Positions 23,712 to 29,944 of a DNA stretch of 36,015 nucleotides are shown piece by piece. This stretch comes from Alphaproteobacteria bacterium (lineage in GTDB: Bacteria; Pseudomonadota; Alphaproteobacteria; GCA-2731375). Under the pieces are notes generated by a model, which saw nothing but the letters and a program-made list of their open reading frames with translations, did no database searches and was not told the DNA's origin. Every line of letters starts with the position of its first letter. Positions within the stretch are counted from its first letter, which is position 1. Made by a program: the position numbers and the translations under genes. Location of the stretch: contig JASLMH010000029.1 in the NCBI GenBank assembly GCA_030746635.1, positions 1 through 36,015 of the forward strand. The letters run 5' to 3'.

Positions 23712-24332
23712 TCAATCGTCAACCCGCAGCAAATCGGTGTGCAGCCGGGGCGGCACATAACGGAGGTTGGGCGGGGTCGTCGCCGCCGCCGGACTCGGTT
23801 GGGGCGGGGCGGTCGGTACTCGCCGGGCCATGCCGGCGGCGGCGATTGGCCCGGCCGCCGCCGTCGGCAGGCGCCGCTTCGATACCAGCCGCCCCCCTTC
23901 GTAGTGGGCTTCGAATCGTTCGCCATCGGCGCGGTCGAGCACGAAGCGGCCGTTCCGCACGCCGCGGACGAAGATACCGACGATGCGGCTGCCGTCGGGC
24001 AAGGTCACGGTGGCCTCACCGTCCAATTCGCCGGCCCGGAAGGTGCCTTCGGCACGTTCGTATTCCTCGCCCTCCTGTAGCCAGATCAGGGTGCCGGGCC
24101 CCTCCAAGTGGCCGTTCAGGCAGCCGCCGTCCCAGAGGATGGACTCGTTCCGACGCGGATAGGGGTTGGCGGTGCCACAACCATTGTTCAGGTCCATGAT
24201 CCAGGAGTTCTGGCCCGCCGGCTGGGCGGCGGCGGGCGTCGCGCCCAACAGCGCCAGGGCCAGGGCGCCGGCGATCGCGCCGCGCCCATGGCCGCTTGTT
24301 CCGTTGCCCGCTTTGTCCGATCCTGGCGCCAT
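23712..24332 (-). CDS. Secreted MORN-repeat-like protein
   Basis: A 206-residue exported protein. After an N-terminal basic region comes the signal-peptide core GAIAGALALALLGATPAAAQ. The mature part has ILWDGGCLNGHLEGPGTLIW, then EEYERAEGTFRAGELDGEATV and LPDGSRIVGIFVRGVRNGRFV, which are degenerate MORN-type repeats (G-x-x-x-G-x-G), followed by a Pro/Ala-rich tail. MORN repeats are thought to bind lipids or proteins at membranes; no function is assigned. The ATG at 24332 shares the four-base palindrome CATG with the ATG of the divergent glycosylase-like gene, an unusually tight arrangement; the ribosome site is weak, but no other in-frame ATG precedes the signal peptide. Confidence 0.75.
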   Translation of the reverse strand: MAPGSDKAGNGTSGHGRGAIAGALALALLGATPAAAQPAGQNSWIMDLNNGCGTANPYPRRNESILWDGGCLNGHLEGPGTLIWLQEGEEYERAEGTFRAGELDGEATVTLPDGSRIVGIFVRGVRNGRFVLDRADGERFEAHYEGGRLVSKRRLPTAAAGPIAAAGMARRVPTAPPQPSPAAATTPPNLRYVPPRLHTDLLRVDD

Positions 24333-24921
24333 GTCCGGGCATGATACCCTGCCAGGTTTGCTGGCCGAAATACGCCAATGCCGGTTGTGCCAGGCGGATC
24401 TGCCGCTGGGCCCCCGGCCGGTACTGCGGGCCGGCGTGGGCGCCCGACTGATGATTGTCGGCCAGGCGCCGGGCACCAAGGTTCACGAGACCGGTGTTCC
24501 CTGGAACGATCCCAGCGGCGATCGGCTGCGGCAATGGATGGCGGTGGACCGGCGGCGCTTCTACGACGAATCCCGGGTGGCCATCGTGCCCATGGGCTTT
24601 TGCTATCCGGGACGGCTGCCGAAGGGCGGCGACCGGCCGCCGCGGCCGGAATGCGCCGCCACCTGGCATCCGCGCCTGTTGCCGCGACTGCCGGCGGTCG
24701 AGTTGATTCTGTTGGCCGGCGCCTATGCCCAGAAGTACTTCCTGGCCGGCCAGCGCAAGGCCACCTTGACCGAGACGGTGCGGGCCTGGCGCGACTACCG
24801 GCCCCGGTTCCTGCCGCTGCCACACCCCTCCTGGCGGACCACCGCCTGGCAGCGGCGCAACGGCTGGTTCGACGACGAGGTGTTGCCGGAATTGCGGCGG
24901 CGGGTGCGGGCCTTGCTTTGA
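24331..24921 (+). CDS. Uracil-DNA glycosylase family protein
   Basis: A 196-residue protein of the uracil-DNA glycosylase superfamily (COG1573-like). Visible motifs are LMIVGQAPGTKVHETGVPWNDPSGDRL (the catalytic-loop region), VPMGFCYPG, and LPHPSWR near the end, equivalent to the HPSxxN/R motif that contacts the flipped base. One Cys pair near the N-terminus (CRLC) could be part of an iron-sulfur site, as in family 4 enzymes, but the full four-Cys set is not evident. It probably acts in base-excision repair or is a divergent member with another role. Its ATG overlaps that of the divergent MORN-like gene within CATG; the long open frame upstream is not coding. Confidence 0.85.
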   Translation: MSGHDTLPGLLAEIRQCRLCQADLPLGPRPVLRAGVGARLMIVGQAPGTKVHETGVPWNDPSGDRLRQWMAVDRRRFYDESRVAIVPMGFCYPGRLPKGGDRPPRPECAATWHPRLLPRLPAVELILLAGAYAQKYFLAGQRKATLTETVRAWRDYRPRFLPLPHPSWRTTAWQRRNGWFDDEVLPELRRRVRALL

Positions 24922-24929
24922 TAGGGCGA

Positions 24930-25763
24930 CTATTCGAGGTTGAAACCGTGGCGCCGCAGATAACCCGCCAGATCCTCCCGCTCGCGTTGCGAGACCTGGC
25001 GGGCCTTGTCTTCCGACCAGCCATAGAAGTCGGTGGCGCCATACTCGGACGTCATGCGCTGCTTCTCCGGCGGAATAGAGTAGACCGCGTCCCGCCGACG
25101 GTCGTAGGCATCGATCTCGACCGCCAGCGCGCCGTCGTCGTAGCTGTCGGTATGCAGGGTCAGGGAAGGGGGCAGGCGCATGGAGATATAGCCCTCTCCT
25201 GCCGGATGCCCCAAGCACATGCCGGCGACCGGGAAGACGTGCTCCGGCAGCGACAGCAGCTCGGCGATGCGGTCGATATGGTTGCGCACCACGCTGATCG
25301 GGCAGCAGCCCAGGCCGGCCGCCTGGGCCGCGATGATGAAGTTCTGCATCACCAGGGCGGTATCGACGGCGGCGTTCAGGAAGGCGTCCAGATGGTCGTT
25401 GGCGAACGGCCGGCCGCGCAATTCGCAAATCTTGCGGATGCGCCGGGAATCGCCGCAAAACACCATGAAGACCGGACAGGTACCGATGAAGGGCATCGCC
25501 GGCATCAATTCGGCGATGGCGGCGCGCTTGCCGGCGTCGCGAACGCGAACGATGGCGACTTGTTGCAGGTCCGATTTCGCCGGCGCCGACAGGGCACAGG
25601 CCAGCAGCAGGTTCAGGGTCCCTTCGTCGACCGGCGTATCGAGGAAGCGCCGATGGGTCCGATGGCGCAACAGGCCGGCGATCGTATCGCCGTCGGCGAC
25701 CGTTTCGGTGACCTCGAGGGCCAGGCCGAAACGCTGTTGCACGAGGTCGCTGAAACTGGCCAT
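24930..25763 (-). CDS. Nitroreductase family protein
   Basis: A 277-residue FMN-dependent oxidoreductase of the nitroreductase fold, using NAD(P)H to reduce nitro groups, quinones or other acceptors. It has the N-terminal phosphate/FMN contact HRTHRRFLDTPVDEGTLNLLLACALSAPAKSDLQ, the central VDTALVMQNFIIAAQAAGLGCCPI and VFPVAGMCLGHPAGEG. A C-terminal extension of about 60 residues, rich in charged residues (SEYGATDFYGWSEDKARQV), is longer than in the basic fold but known in the larger NfsA/FRP-like members. AAGGGAG precedes the ATG. It converges on the uracil-DNA glycosylase-like gene and is divergent from, and slightly overlaps, the hydrolase gene. Confidence 0.92.
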   Translation of the reverse strand: MASFSDLVQQRFGLALEVTETVADGDTIAGLLRHRTHRRFLDTPVDEGTLNLLLACALSAPAKSDLQQVAIVRVRDAGKRAAIAELMPAMPFIGTCPVFMVFCGDSRRIRKICELRGRPFANDHLDAFLNAAVDTALVMQNFIIAAQAAGLGCCPISVVRNHIDRIAELLSLPEHVFPVAGMCLGHPAGEGYISMRLPPSLTLHTDSYDDGALAVEIDAYDRRRDAVYSIPPEKQRMTSEYGATDFYGWSEDKARQVSQREREDLAGYLRRHGFNLE

Positions 25764-26765
25764 GCCGGGACTCCCTTTCGCCGTGGACGCGGCCGCCATC
25801 TTAGGCCGGTTCGGCTTTTCCCGTGGCGGCTTTTTGCCGTCGCGGGCTTGCTGGCGGTGGCGGCCTGCGCGCCCAGGGTGCAGGACTTCGAGCCGGGATT
25901 GCAGGCGCCGGCGATCGTCGACGATGCCCTGGTGACCGAGGACGGCCGGCGCCTGCCGTTGGCGGTCTGGCCGGCCGAGGGCAAGCCGCGGGCGGTGCTC
26001 CTGGCCTTGCACGGCTTCAACATGTACCGGCGCTATTTCGATGAACCGGCGGCCTGGTGGGCAAGCCAGGGCATCACCACCTATGCCTACGATCAGCGCG
26101 GTTTCGGCGCCACCCCCGAACGCGGCATCTGGGGCGGCGCCCCGGCCATGGCGGCGGACGCCAGGGCGATGCTGCGCCTGCTGGCCCGTCGGCATCCGGG
26201 GCGGCCACTGTATCTGCTGGGCGACAGCATGGGGGCGGCGGTGGCCATTCTGGCCGCGACCGGGCCGGCGGAGCCAGACCTGGCCGGGGTCATTCTGGTG
26301 GCGCCGGGGTTGTGGGGCGGCGAGAGCATGCATCCGTTTTTCCGGGCCGCGCTGTGGCTCTCGGCCCACACCATGCCCTGGAATACCGATACCGGCGCCG
26401 GCCTGCGGCGCCGGCCGTCGGACAACATCGAGATGCTGCGGGCGCTCGGCCGCGATCCCCTGGTGATCCGCCGCACCCGGATCGACGCGGTCTATGGCGT
26501 CACCAACCTGATGGGCGATGCCTATGCGGCCGCAACCGGGCTGCGCCCGGCCACCCTGGTCCTGTACGGCGAACGGGACGAGATCGTGCCGGAGGGACCG
26601 GTGCGGCGCGCCGTCGCCCGACTGCCCGCCAGGCCACGCACATTGTTCTATCCCGACGGCTGGCACATGCTGCTGCGCGATCTGCAGGCCAAGGTGGTCT
26701 GGCGCGACGTCGCCGCCTGGATCGCCGACCCGGCCGCGCCGCCGCCTTCGGGGCTCGGGCGGTAA
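25737..26765 (+). CDS. Alpha/beta hydrolase (monoglyceride lipase-like), probable lipoprotein; start uncertain
   Basis: A serine hydrolase of about 340 residues. The catalytic set is complete: LALHGFNMYRRYF (oxyanion region), nucleophile LGDSMGAAVAIL, acid in LYGERDEIVP, and histidine in YPDGWHMLLRD, the pattern of monoacylglycerol lipase/lysophospholipase. The N-terminus reads as a lipoprotein signal (LFAVAGLLAVAAC with Arg upstream), placing it at the membrane. No ATG lies in frame near this signal. The TTG at 25737, inside the 5' end of the divergent nitroreductase gene, is used here; a TTG at 25848 or GTG at 25857 would cut the signal short. A sequencing error or non-standard start is possible. 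The enzyme body from about 25880 onward is certain. Confidence 0.85.
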   Translation: MHEVAETGHAGTPFRRGRGRHLRPVRLFPWRLFAVAGLLAVAACAPRVQDFEPGLQAPAIVDDALVTEDGRRLPLAVWPAEGKPRAVLLALHGFNMYRRYFDEPAAWWASQGITTYAYDQRGFGATPERGIWGGAPAMAADARAMLRLLARRHPGRPLYLLGDSMGAAVAILAATGPAEPDLAGVILVAPGLWGGESMHPFFRAALWLSAHTMPWNTDTGAGLRRRPSDNIEMLRALGRDPLVIRRTRIDAVYGVTNLMGDAYAAATGLRPATLVLYGERDEIVPEGPVRRAVARLPARPRTLFYPDGWHMLLRDLQAKVVWRDVAAWIADPAAPPPSGLGR

Positions 26766-26777
26766 ACGTCTGTTAAC
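26762..26777. promoter_or_regulatory. Candidate CtrA-type site upstream of the 87-residue protein
   Basis: GTAA-N7-TTAAC, one base off the TTAA-N7-TTAAC consensus, lies 55 bp before the start of the small gene and at the stop of the hydrolase gene. Another TTAA follows ten bases later, at non-standard spacing. This is the second CtrA-like box in 3.2 kb, but it is imperfect. Confidence 0.3.
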
Positions 26778-26831
26778 GCTAATCCGTTAAGAGCGGTGGA
26801 ACGGTTGAAACTCCAGCGGAGACGATAGGCA

Positions 26832-27095
26832 ATGACCCACTTCCTGGTGACGGACGACAATCCGCAAGGCCACCAGTTGGAGGATATCCTCGGCATGGTC
26901 CGCGGCGACCTGATCAAACGGGCCGGCAAGATTGTCGATGACGAGCGTCCGGAAGCGCAAAAAGTTCTGGCCAACGATATCGAGATCATGCGCCGGCTGT
27001 CGGAGTGTATCGACATGGCCGAGGAGAATTCGGCCCTGCTGCGCCGGGCCTTCGGGCCCAGCCGCGAGGGCCAGCCGCGGATCGGCAAGACCTGA
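26832..27095 (+). CDS. Small conserved-looking protein of unknown function
   Basis: An 87-residue, charged, mostly helical soluble protein (MTHFLVTDDNPQGHQLEDIL, then RRLSECIDMAEENSALLRRAF) with no signal peptide, cysteine or membrane segment. Codon use and third-position GC match the neighbours, GGAGAC lies upstream of the ATG, and the gap positions leave room for a promoter, so it is very likely a real gene. I do not recognise its family. The helical stretch 45-75 could form a coiled coil or a protein-binding hairpin. A CtrA-like box upstream suggests regulated expression. Confidence 0.7.
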   Translation: MTHFLVTDDNPQGHQLEDILGMVRGDLIKRAGKIVDDERPEAQKVLANDIEIMRRLSECIDMAEENSALLRRAFGPSREGQPRIGKT

Positions 27096-27124
27096 AGCCA
27101 AATTACCGATCGCGCGGTTGCCGC

Positions 27125-27154
27125 TTGGTAGCCGGCCCGGACGGTTGCTATAAG
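27125..27154 (+). promoter_or_regulatory. Candidate sigma-70 promoter of the FAD oxidoreductase gene, with an overlapping palindrome
   Basis: TTGGTA and TATAAG are 18 bases apart and face the oxidoreductase gene. The palindrome GCTGGC-N6-GCCAGC (27154-27171) starts at the last base of the -10 box and covers the expected transcription start, a typical place for a repressor operator. No regulator gene is adjacent. Confidence 0.4.
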
Positions 27155-27200
27155 CTGGCGCATTAGCCAGCAACAACCGCCACGGGACGCCGTCCAAACC

Positions 27201-28577
27201 ATGCCGGAACTGATCGATCGACTAGGGGAAATCGTCGGGCCCGCCGGCCTGTTGCGCGGGGCCGAACTGGCCGGGCGCTCGGCCGGCTACAAACGCCCGC
27301 TGGAGGAACTGACCGCCAAGGCGCTGGTTCGCCCGGCCAGCACCGAGGAAGTCGCCCGGGTCCTGGAATTGTGCAACGAAGCCGGCCAGTCGGTGGTCAC
27401 CCAGGGCGGCCTGACCGGCCTGGTTGACGGCAATCTCTCGACCGCCGGCGATATCATCCTCAGCCTGGAGCGGATGCGGACGATCGAGGAGATCGACCCC
27501 GCCTCGGCCACCATGACGGTGCAGGCCGGCGTTACCCTGCAGGCGGTGCAGGAGGCGGCGGCCGAGGCCGGCTTCCTGTTCCCCCTGGATCTGGGCGGAC
27601 GCGGCTCGGCCACCATCGGCGGCAACATCGCCACCAATGCCGGCGGCAACCGGGTGCTGCGCTATGGCATGGCCCGCGACATGGTGCTGGGCCTGGAGGT
27701 GGTGCAGGCCGACGGCGTGGTGCTCTCGTCCCTGGGCAAGATCATCAAGAACAATGCCGGCTATGACCTGAAGCAGATGTTCATCGGCAGCGAGGGCACC
27801 TTGGGCGTGGTCACCCGCATCGTCCTGCGCCTGCGGCCGATGCCGGCCAGCCAGCAGACCGCCTATCTGGCGGTCGGCCAATTCGACGATCTGCCGAAGC
27901 TGCTGGACTTCTGCAACCGCCGCTCCGGCGGCGCGGTCACCGCCTTCGAGGTGATGTGGCGCGATTTCTATGAGCTGGTGACCAGCGCGCCGGGGGCCAA
28001 TCCGCCGCTCCCCCTGGACTATCCTTTCTACATCCTGATGGAGGCCATGGGCGGCGACCCGGAAGCCGACCAGGAGCGTTTCGAGATGATGCTGGCGGCG
28101 GCCCTGGATGACGGCCTGTTGCTGGACGCGGTGATCGCCAAGTCCCAGACCGAAACCAACGCCATGTGGGCTTTGCGCGACGACGTGGAAAGCCTACGGA
28201 CCTTTGGCCCGACGGTGGGCTTCGACGTCGGCCTGCCGATCGCGCTGATGCCGGACTACATCGACGAGGTGGACAAGCCGATCCTGGCCCGCTGGCCGGA
28301 CCGTAGGCGCTTCGTGTTCGGCCACCTGGGCGACGGCAACCTGCACCTGACCTATTCGGTCGGCGATGCCAGTGCCGAGACCCGCAAGCTGATCGATGAT
28401 GCGGTCTACTACCCTCTGGCCAGCCGCGGCGGCTCGGTCTCGGCCGAGCACGGCATCGGCCTCAGCAAGCGGCCCTACCTGGAAGTCTCCCGCAGCGAGG
28501 CCGAACTCGCCCTGATGCGTCGGATTAAGGCCATGATGGACCCGAACGGCATCCTCAATCCCGGCAAGGTGATTTGA
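27201..28577 (+). CDS. FAD-binding oxidoreductase, GlcD/D-2-hydroxyglutarate dehydrogenase-like
   Basis: A 458-residue flavoprotein of the VAO/PCMH family that oxidises a D-2-hydroxy acid to the 2-keto acid. The N-terminal FAD-binding domain shows VVTQGGLTGLVDGN, LDLGGRGSATIGGNIATNAGGNRVLRYGMARDMVLGLEVV and MFIGSEGTLGVVT; the C-terminal domain has the metal/substrate motif FGHLGDGNLHL and VSAEHGIGLSKRPYL. This set is shared by glycolate oxidase GlcD, D-lactate dehydrogenase and D-2-hydroxyglutarate dehydrogenase; the GGLTGLVDGN form and the length favour the last. It appears to be transcribed alone from a promoter at 27125. Electron acceptor is unknown. A phosphoglycolate phosphatase gene 1.4 kb away would supply glycolate, but is not linked in an operon. 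Confidence 0.93.
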   Translation: MPELIDRLGEIVGPAGLLRGAELAGRSAGYKRPLEELTAKALVRPASTEEVARVLELCNEAGQSVVTQGGLTGLVDGNLSTAGDIILSLERMRTIEEIDPASATMTVQAGVTLQAVQEAAAEAGFLFPLDLGGRGSATIGGNIATNAGGNRVLRYGMARDMVLGLEVVQADGVVLSSLGKIIKNNAGYDLKQMFIGSEGTLGVVTRIVLRLRPMPASQQTAYLAVGQFDDLPKLLDFCNRRSGGAVTAFEVMWRDFYELVTSAPGANPPLPLDYPFYILMEAMGGDPEADQERFEMMLAAALDDGLLLDAVIAKSQTETNAMWALRDDVESLRTFGPTVGFDVGLPIALMPDYIDEVDKPILARWPDRRRFVFGHLGDGNLHLTYSVGDASAETRKLIDDAVYYPLASRGGSVSAEHGIGLSKRPYLEVSRSEAELALMRRIKAMMDPNGILNPGKVI

Positions 28578-28580
28578 GAC

Positions 28581-28606
28581 AAAAAACCCCTTGCCGGGAC
28601 AAGGGG
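28581..28606 (-). terminator. Rho-independent terminator after the degenerate tRNA copy
   Basis: On the minus strand a hairpin with arms CCCCTTG/CAAGGGG is followed by TTTTTT, directly after the tRNA copy at 28613. It matches the terminator at 29786, as part of the larger direct repeat. Confidence 0.85.
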
Positions 28607-28688
28607 TTGGGATGGTGGGCGCACGTGGATTCGAACCACGGACCTCTACGATATGAACACAGCGCTCTAACCAACTGAGTTATGCGCC
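28583..28688. repeat. Left copy of tRNA-terminator direct repeat
   Basis: This ~106-bp segment matches 29788-29893 in the same orientation, 1,205 bp away, with six substitutions by hand count. It covers the terminator and essentially all of the tRNA. The two copies bracket the hicA-hicB module. Confidence 0.93.
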
Positions 28689-28689
28689 A
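28613..28689 (-). tRNA. tRNA copy with anticodon CAU, derived from tRNA-Val; possible pseudo-tRNA
   Basis: A 77-nt copy (CCA encoded) of the tRNA-Val at 29818, differing at four visible places within the tRNA. The anticodon has changed from CAC to CAU (28653-28655), which would read AUG. The first acceptor pair is lost (T opposite C), the D-stem has an A-C mismatch, and the anticodon stem has an extra G-T wobble. An automatic caller may label it tRNA-Met, but the body is that of the valine tRNA, so it is either a decayed copy or a tRNA with changed coding. It has its own terminator; a promoter is not evident, because HicB lies directly upstream. Confidence 0.75.
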
Positions 28690-28719
28690 CCCATGCCTTT
28701 AAGTCAGGCTGGTGGCCAT

Positions 28720-29478
28720 TCAGGCGCGTTTGCGGGCTTGATCGAAGTCGATCACATCGGCCACGGGCGGCAGTTCGGGCAGGCGTCGCGGGGTTTTGCC
28801 TTGGGCAATAGTGCCGCGCATGCGCGATGCGCCAATGCTCATTTGATGCCGAAACTCTGCTATGCGGTCGGCCGTGGCTTCGCCCTGAAAGTAAGGCAGC
28901 ATTTCGTCGGTGACGGCGATCGCCTGATGGATCAGGGCCAGCGCCTCGTCCGGTTCAAGGCTTTTGTCCTCGACACCGCTCGAATACCGGTCCACGACGG
29001 TTTCGAATTCCTCCGCCAGTACCAACAAACGCCGCCAGGGGACCGGAGTCACTTTGACTGACAAGCTGTATCCCAACCACAACAAGGCCTGTTCCAGGCG
29101 ATGCAGCTTGCTGGCGTGGCGCGGGTCCAGTAGTCGACGGACTTCCTTTTCGTCGCAGCCCAGACCTCGCGCCAATTGGCTGTTGGAGACACCGTGCGCG
29201 GCCATGGCCGATCGCAACACCGCCTTGGCCGACATCGCGGCGGACAGGGGAACCGCCAGTTCGCCGGACTCCAGCGTTGAAGGCTCGGGGATATCCTCGC
29301 CCATGGCCAAGCGTCCGGCAATCGCTTCCTCCAGGCAGTCGGTCGCCTCGATGAAGGCATCGACGTAGTTGTCGCCATCGGTCAACGCTTCCGGCAAATC
29401 CCGAAAGGTGACCAGAAACGAACCATCGTCCTGTTCGGCAAAGCCAGCCGGATAGCTGTATTTGGGGTGAATGGTCAT
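28720..29478 (-). CDS. hicB: HicB-like antitoxin with long C-terminal extension
   Basis: A 252-residue protein. Residues 1-80 are the HicB fold (KYSYPAGFAEQDDGSFLVTFRDLPEALTDGD and YVDAFIEATDCLEEAIAGRL), which binds and blocks HicA. Residues 83-140 hold a Cro/XRE-type helix-turn-helix (VSNSQLARGLGCDEKEVRRLLDPRHASKLHRLEQAL) for operator binding. Typical HicB proteins end here, at about 135-150 residues; this one continues for more than 110 residues of charged, helical sequence (WRRLLVLAEEFETVV to the end) that I do not recognise. It follows hicA by 18 bp. The extra domain might add a target or be a fusion with a neighbouring small gene. Confidence 0.88.
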   Translation of the reverse strand: MTIHPKYSYPAGFAEQDDGSFLVTFRDLPEALTDGDNYVDAFIEATDCLEEAIAGRLAMGEDIPEPSTLESGELAVPLSAAMSAKAVLRSAMAAHGVSNSQLARGLGCDEKEVRRLLDPRHASKLHRLEQALLWLGYSLSVKVTPVPWRRLLVLAEEFETVVDRYSSGVEDKSLEPDEALALIHQAIAVTDEMLPYFQGEATADRIAEFRHQMSIGASRMRGTIAQGKTPRRLPELPPVADVIDFDQARKRA

Positions 29479-29496
29479 GGGTGCGTCCAGTCTGTT

Positions 29497-29709
29497 CTAC
29501 AAATCCTTCGGGTCGATGCCCAGTTGCTTGCACATGGCGTGGAACAGGCCTTTGCGCAGTTCCTTCTTGCGGTCCTTCACTGTGGCGGCGCGGCCGGCAT
29601 AGTACAGGATGCCATGGCTGCCCTTGCCGCGATGGGGGACAAAATCCACCGGCAAGCCGTTCCGGCGGCCGAGTTTGCGTATCCGCCGTATGAACTCGTC
29701 ACCCGTCAT
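29497..29709 (-). CDS. hicA: HicA toxin (mRNA interferase)
   Basis: A 70-residue protein with the double-stranded-RNA-binding-like HicA fold: MTGDEFIRRIRKLGRRNG, then RGKGSHGILYYAGR with the catalytic histidine, and the tail KELRKGLFHAMCKQLGIDPKDL. HicA cleaves mRNA and stops growth until neutralised by HicB. Toxin-first order with an 18-bp gap matches the usual hicAB operon. No ribosome site is visible before the ATG, and the predicted -10 box is only four bases upstream, so the transcript may be leaderless. Two operator-like palindromes lie just upstream. The active-site His is intact. Confidence 0.92.
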   Translation of the reverse strand: MTGDEFIRRIRKLGRRNGLPVDFVPHRGKGSHGILYYAGRAATVKDRKKELRKGLFHAMCKQLGIDPKDL

Positions 29710-29713
29710 GAAA

Positions 29714-29766
29714 TTGATATCGGACGTTTTTGTCCGAAATCAAGTTATTTCGGTCATTTTTGTCCG
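29714..29766 (-). promoter_or_regulatory. hicAB promoter with two operator palindromes
   Basis: On the minus strand, TTGATT and TATCAA are 18 bases apart and point at hicA. The palindrome CGGAC-N6-GTCCG (29721-29736) fills the spacer between them, and a near copy CGGTC-N6-GTCCG (29751-29766) lies 30 bp upstream, three helical turns away. Between them is a further palindrome with arms CGAAAT/ATTTCG. This is the layout expected of an autorepressed toxin-antitoxin operon, with HicB as the likely repressor. Confidence 0.6.
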
Positions 29767-29785
29767 GAGCTCTGGGGAGCCGCAT

Positions 29786-29811
29786 AGAAAACCCCTTGCC
29801 GCGGCAAGGGG
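29786..29811 (-). terminator. Rho-independent terminator after tRNA-Val
   Basis: On the minus strand an almost loopless hairpin (arms CCCCTTGCC/GGCAAGGGG) is followed by TTTTC, seven bases after the tRNA CCA end. It should end the tRNA transcript before the hicAB promoter. Confidence 0.85.
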
Positions 29812-29893
29812 ATGGGATGGTGGGCGCACGTGGATTCGAACCACGGACCTCTGCGATGTGAACACAGCGCTCTAACCAACTGAGCTATGCGCC
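29788..29893. repeat. Right copy of tRNA-terminator direct repeat
   Basis: Partner of 28583-28688. This copy contains the sound tRNA-Val gene and its terminator and is probably the original, because its tRNA folds perfectly. Confidence 0.93.
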
Positions 29894-29894
29894 C
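29818..29894 (-). tRNA. tRNA-Val (anticodon CAC)
   Basis: A 77-nt tRNA with encoded CCA. All stems pair: acceptor GGGCGCA/TGCGCCC, D-stem GCTC/GAGC, anticodon stem CTGTG/CGCAG with loop TTCACAT, and the T-arm with GTTCGAATC. Anticodon CAC (29858-29860) reads the valine codon GUG, and A73 fits valine tRNA. Functional copy of the duplicated pair. Confidence 0.95.
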
Positions 29895-29944
29895 CCGCCG
29901 GCGGCAAGGCAATAAGCCCAGTGGCGGGCGCTGTCAAGCGGCGC

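Noticed and set aside
24378-25736. A possible giant fusion protein extending the alpha/beta hydrolase upstream by more than 450 residues
   Set aside because: The upstream part overlaps the glycosylase-like gene in another frame and the nitroreductase gene on the other strand, and has no recognisable domain.
26773-26790. A second full CtrA box TTAA-N10-TTAA
   Set aside because: The spacing is ten bases instead of seven, so it does not fit the known site.
28587-28606. Terminator acting on the plus-strand oxidoreductase gene
   Set aside because: On the plus strand the hairpin is followed by TTGGG, not a T-run; the T-run is only on the minus strand, serving the tRNA.
28613-28689. A genuine elongator or initiator tRNA-Met, or tRNA-Ile with a CAU anticodon
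   Set aside because: Outside the anticodon and a few mismatches it is a copy of the adjacent tRNA-Val, unlike the bodies of those tRNAs, and it has lost stem pairs.
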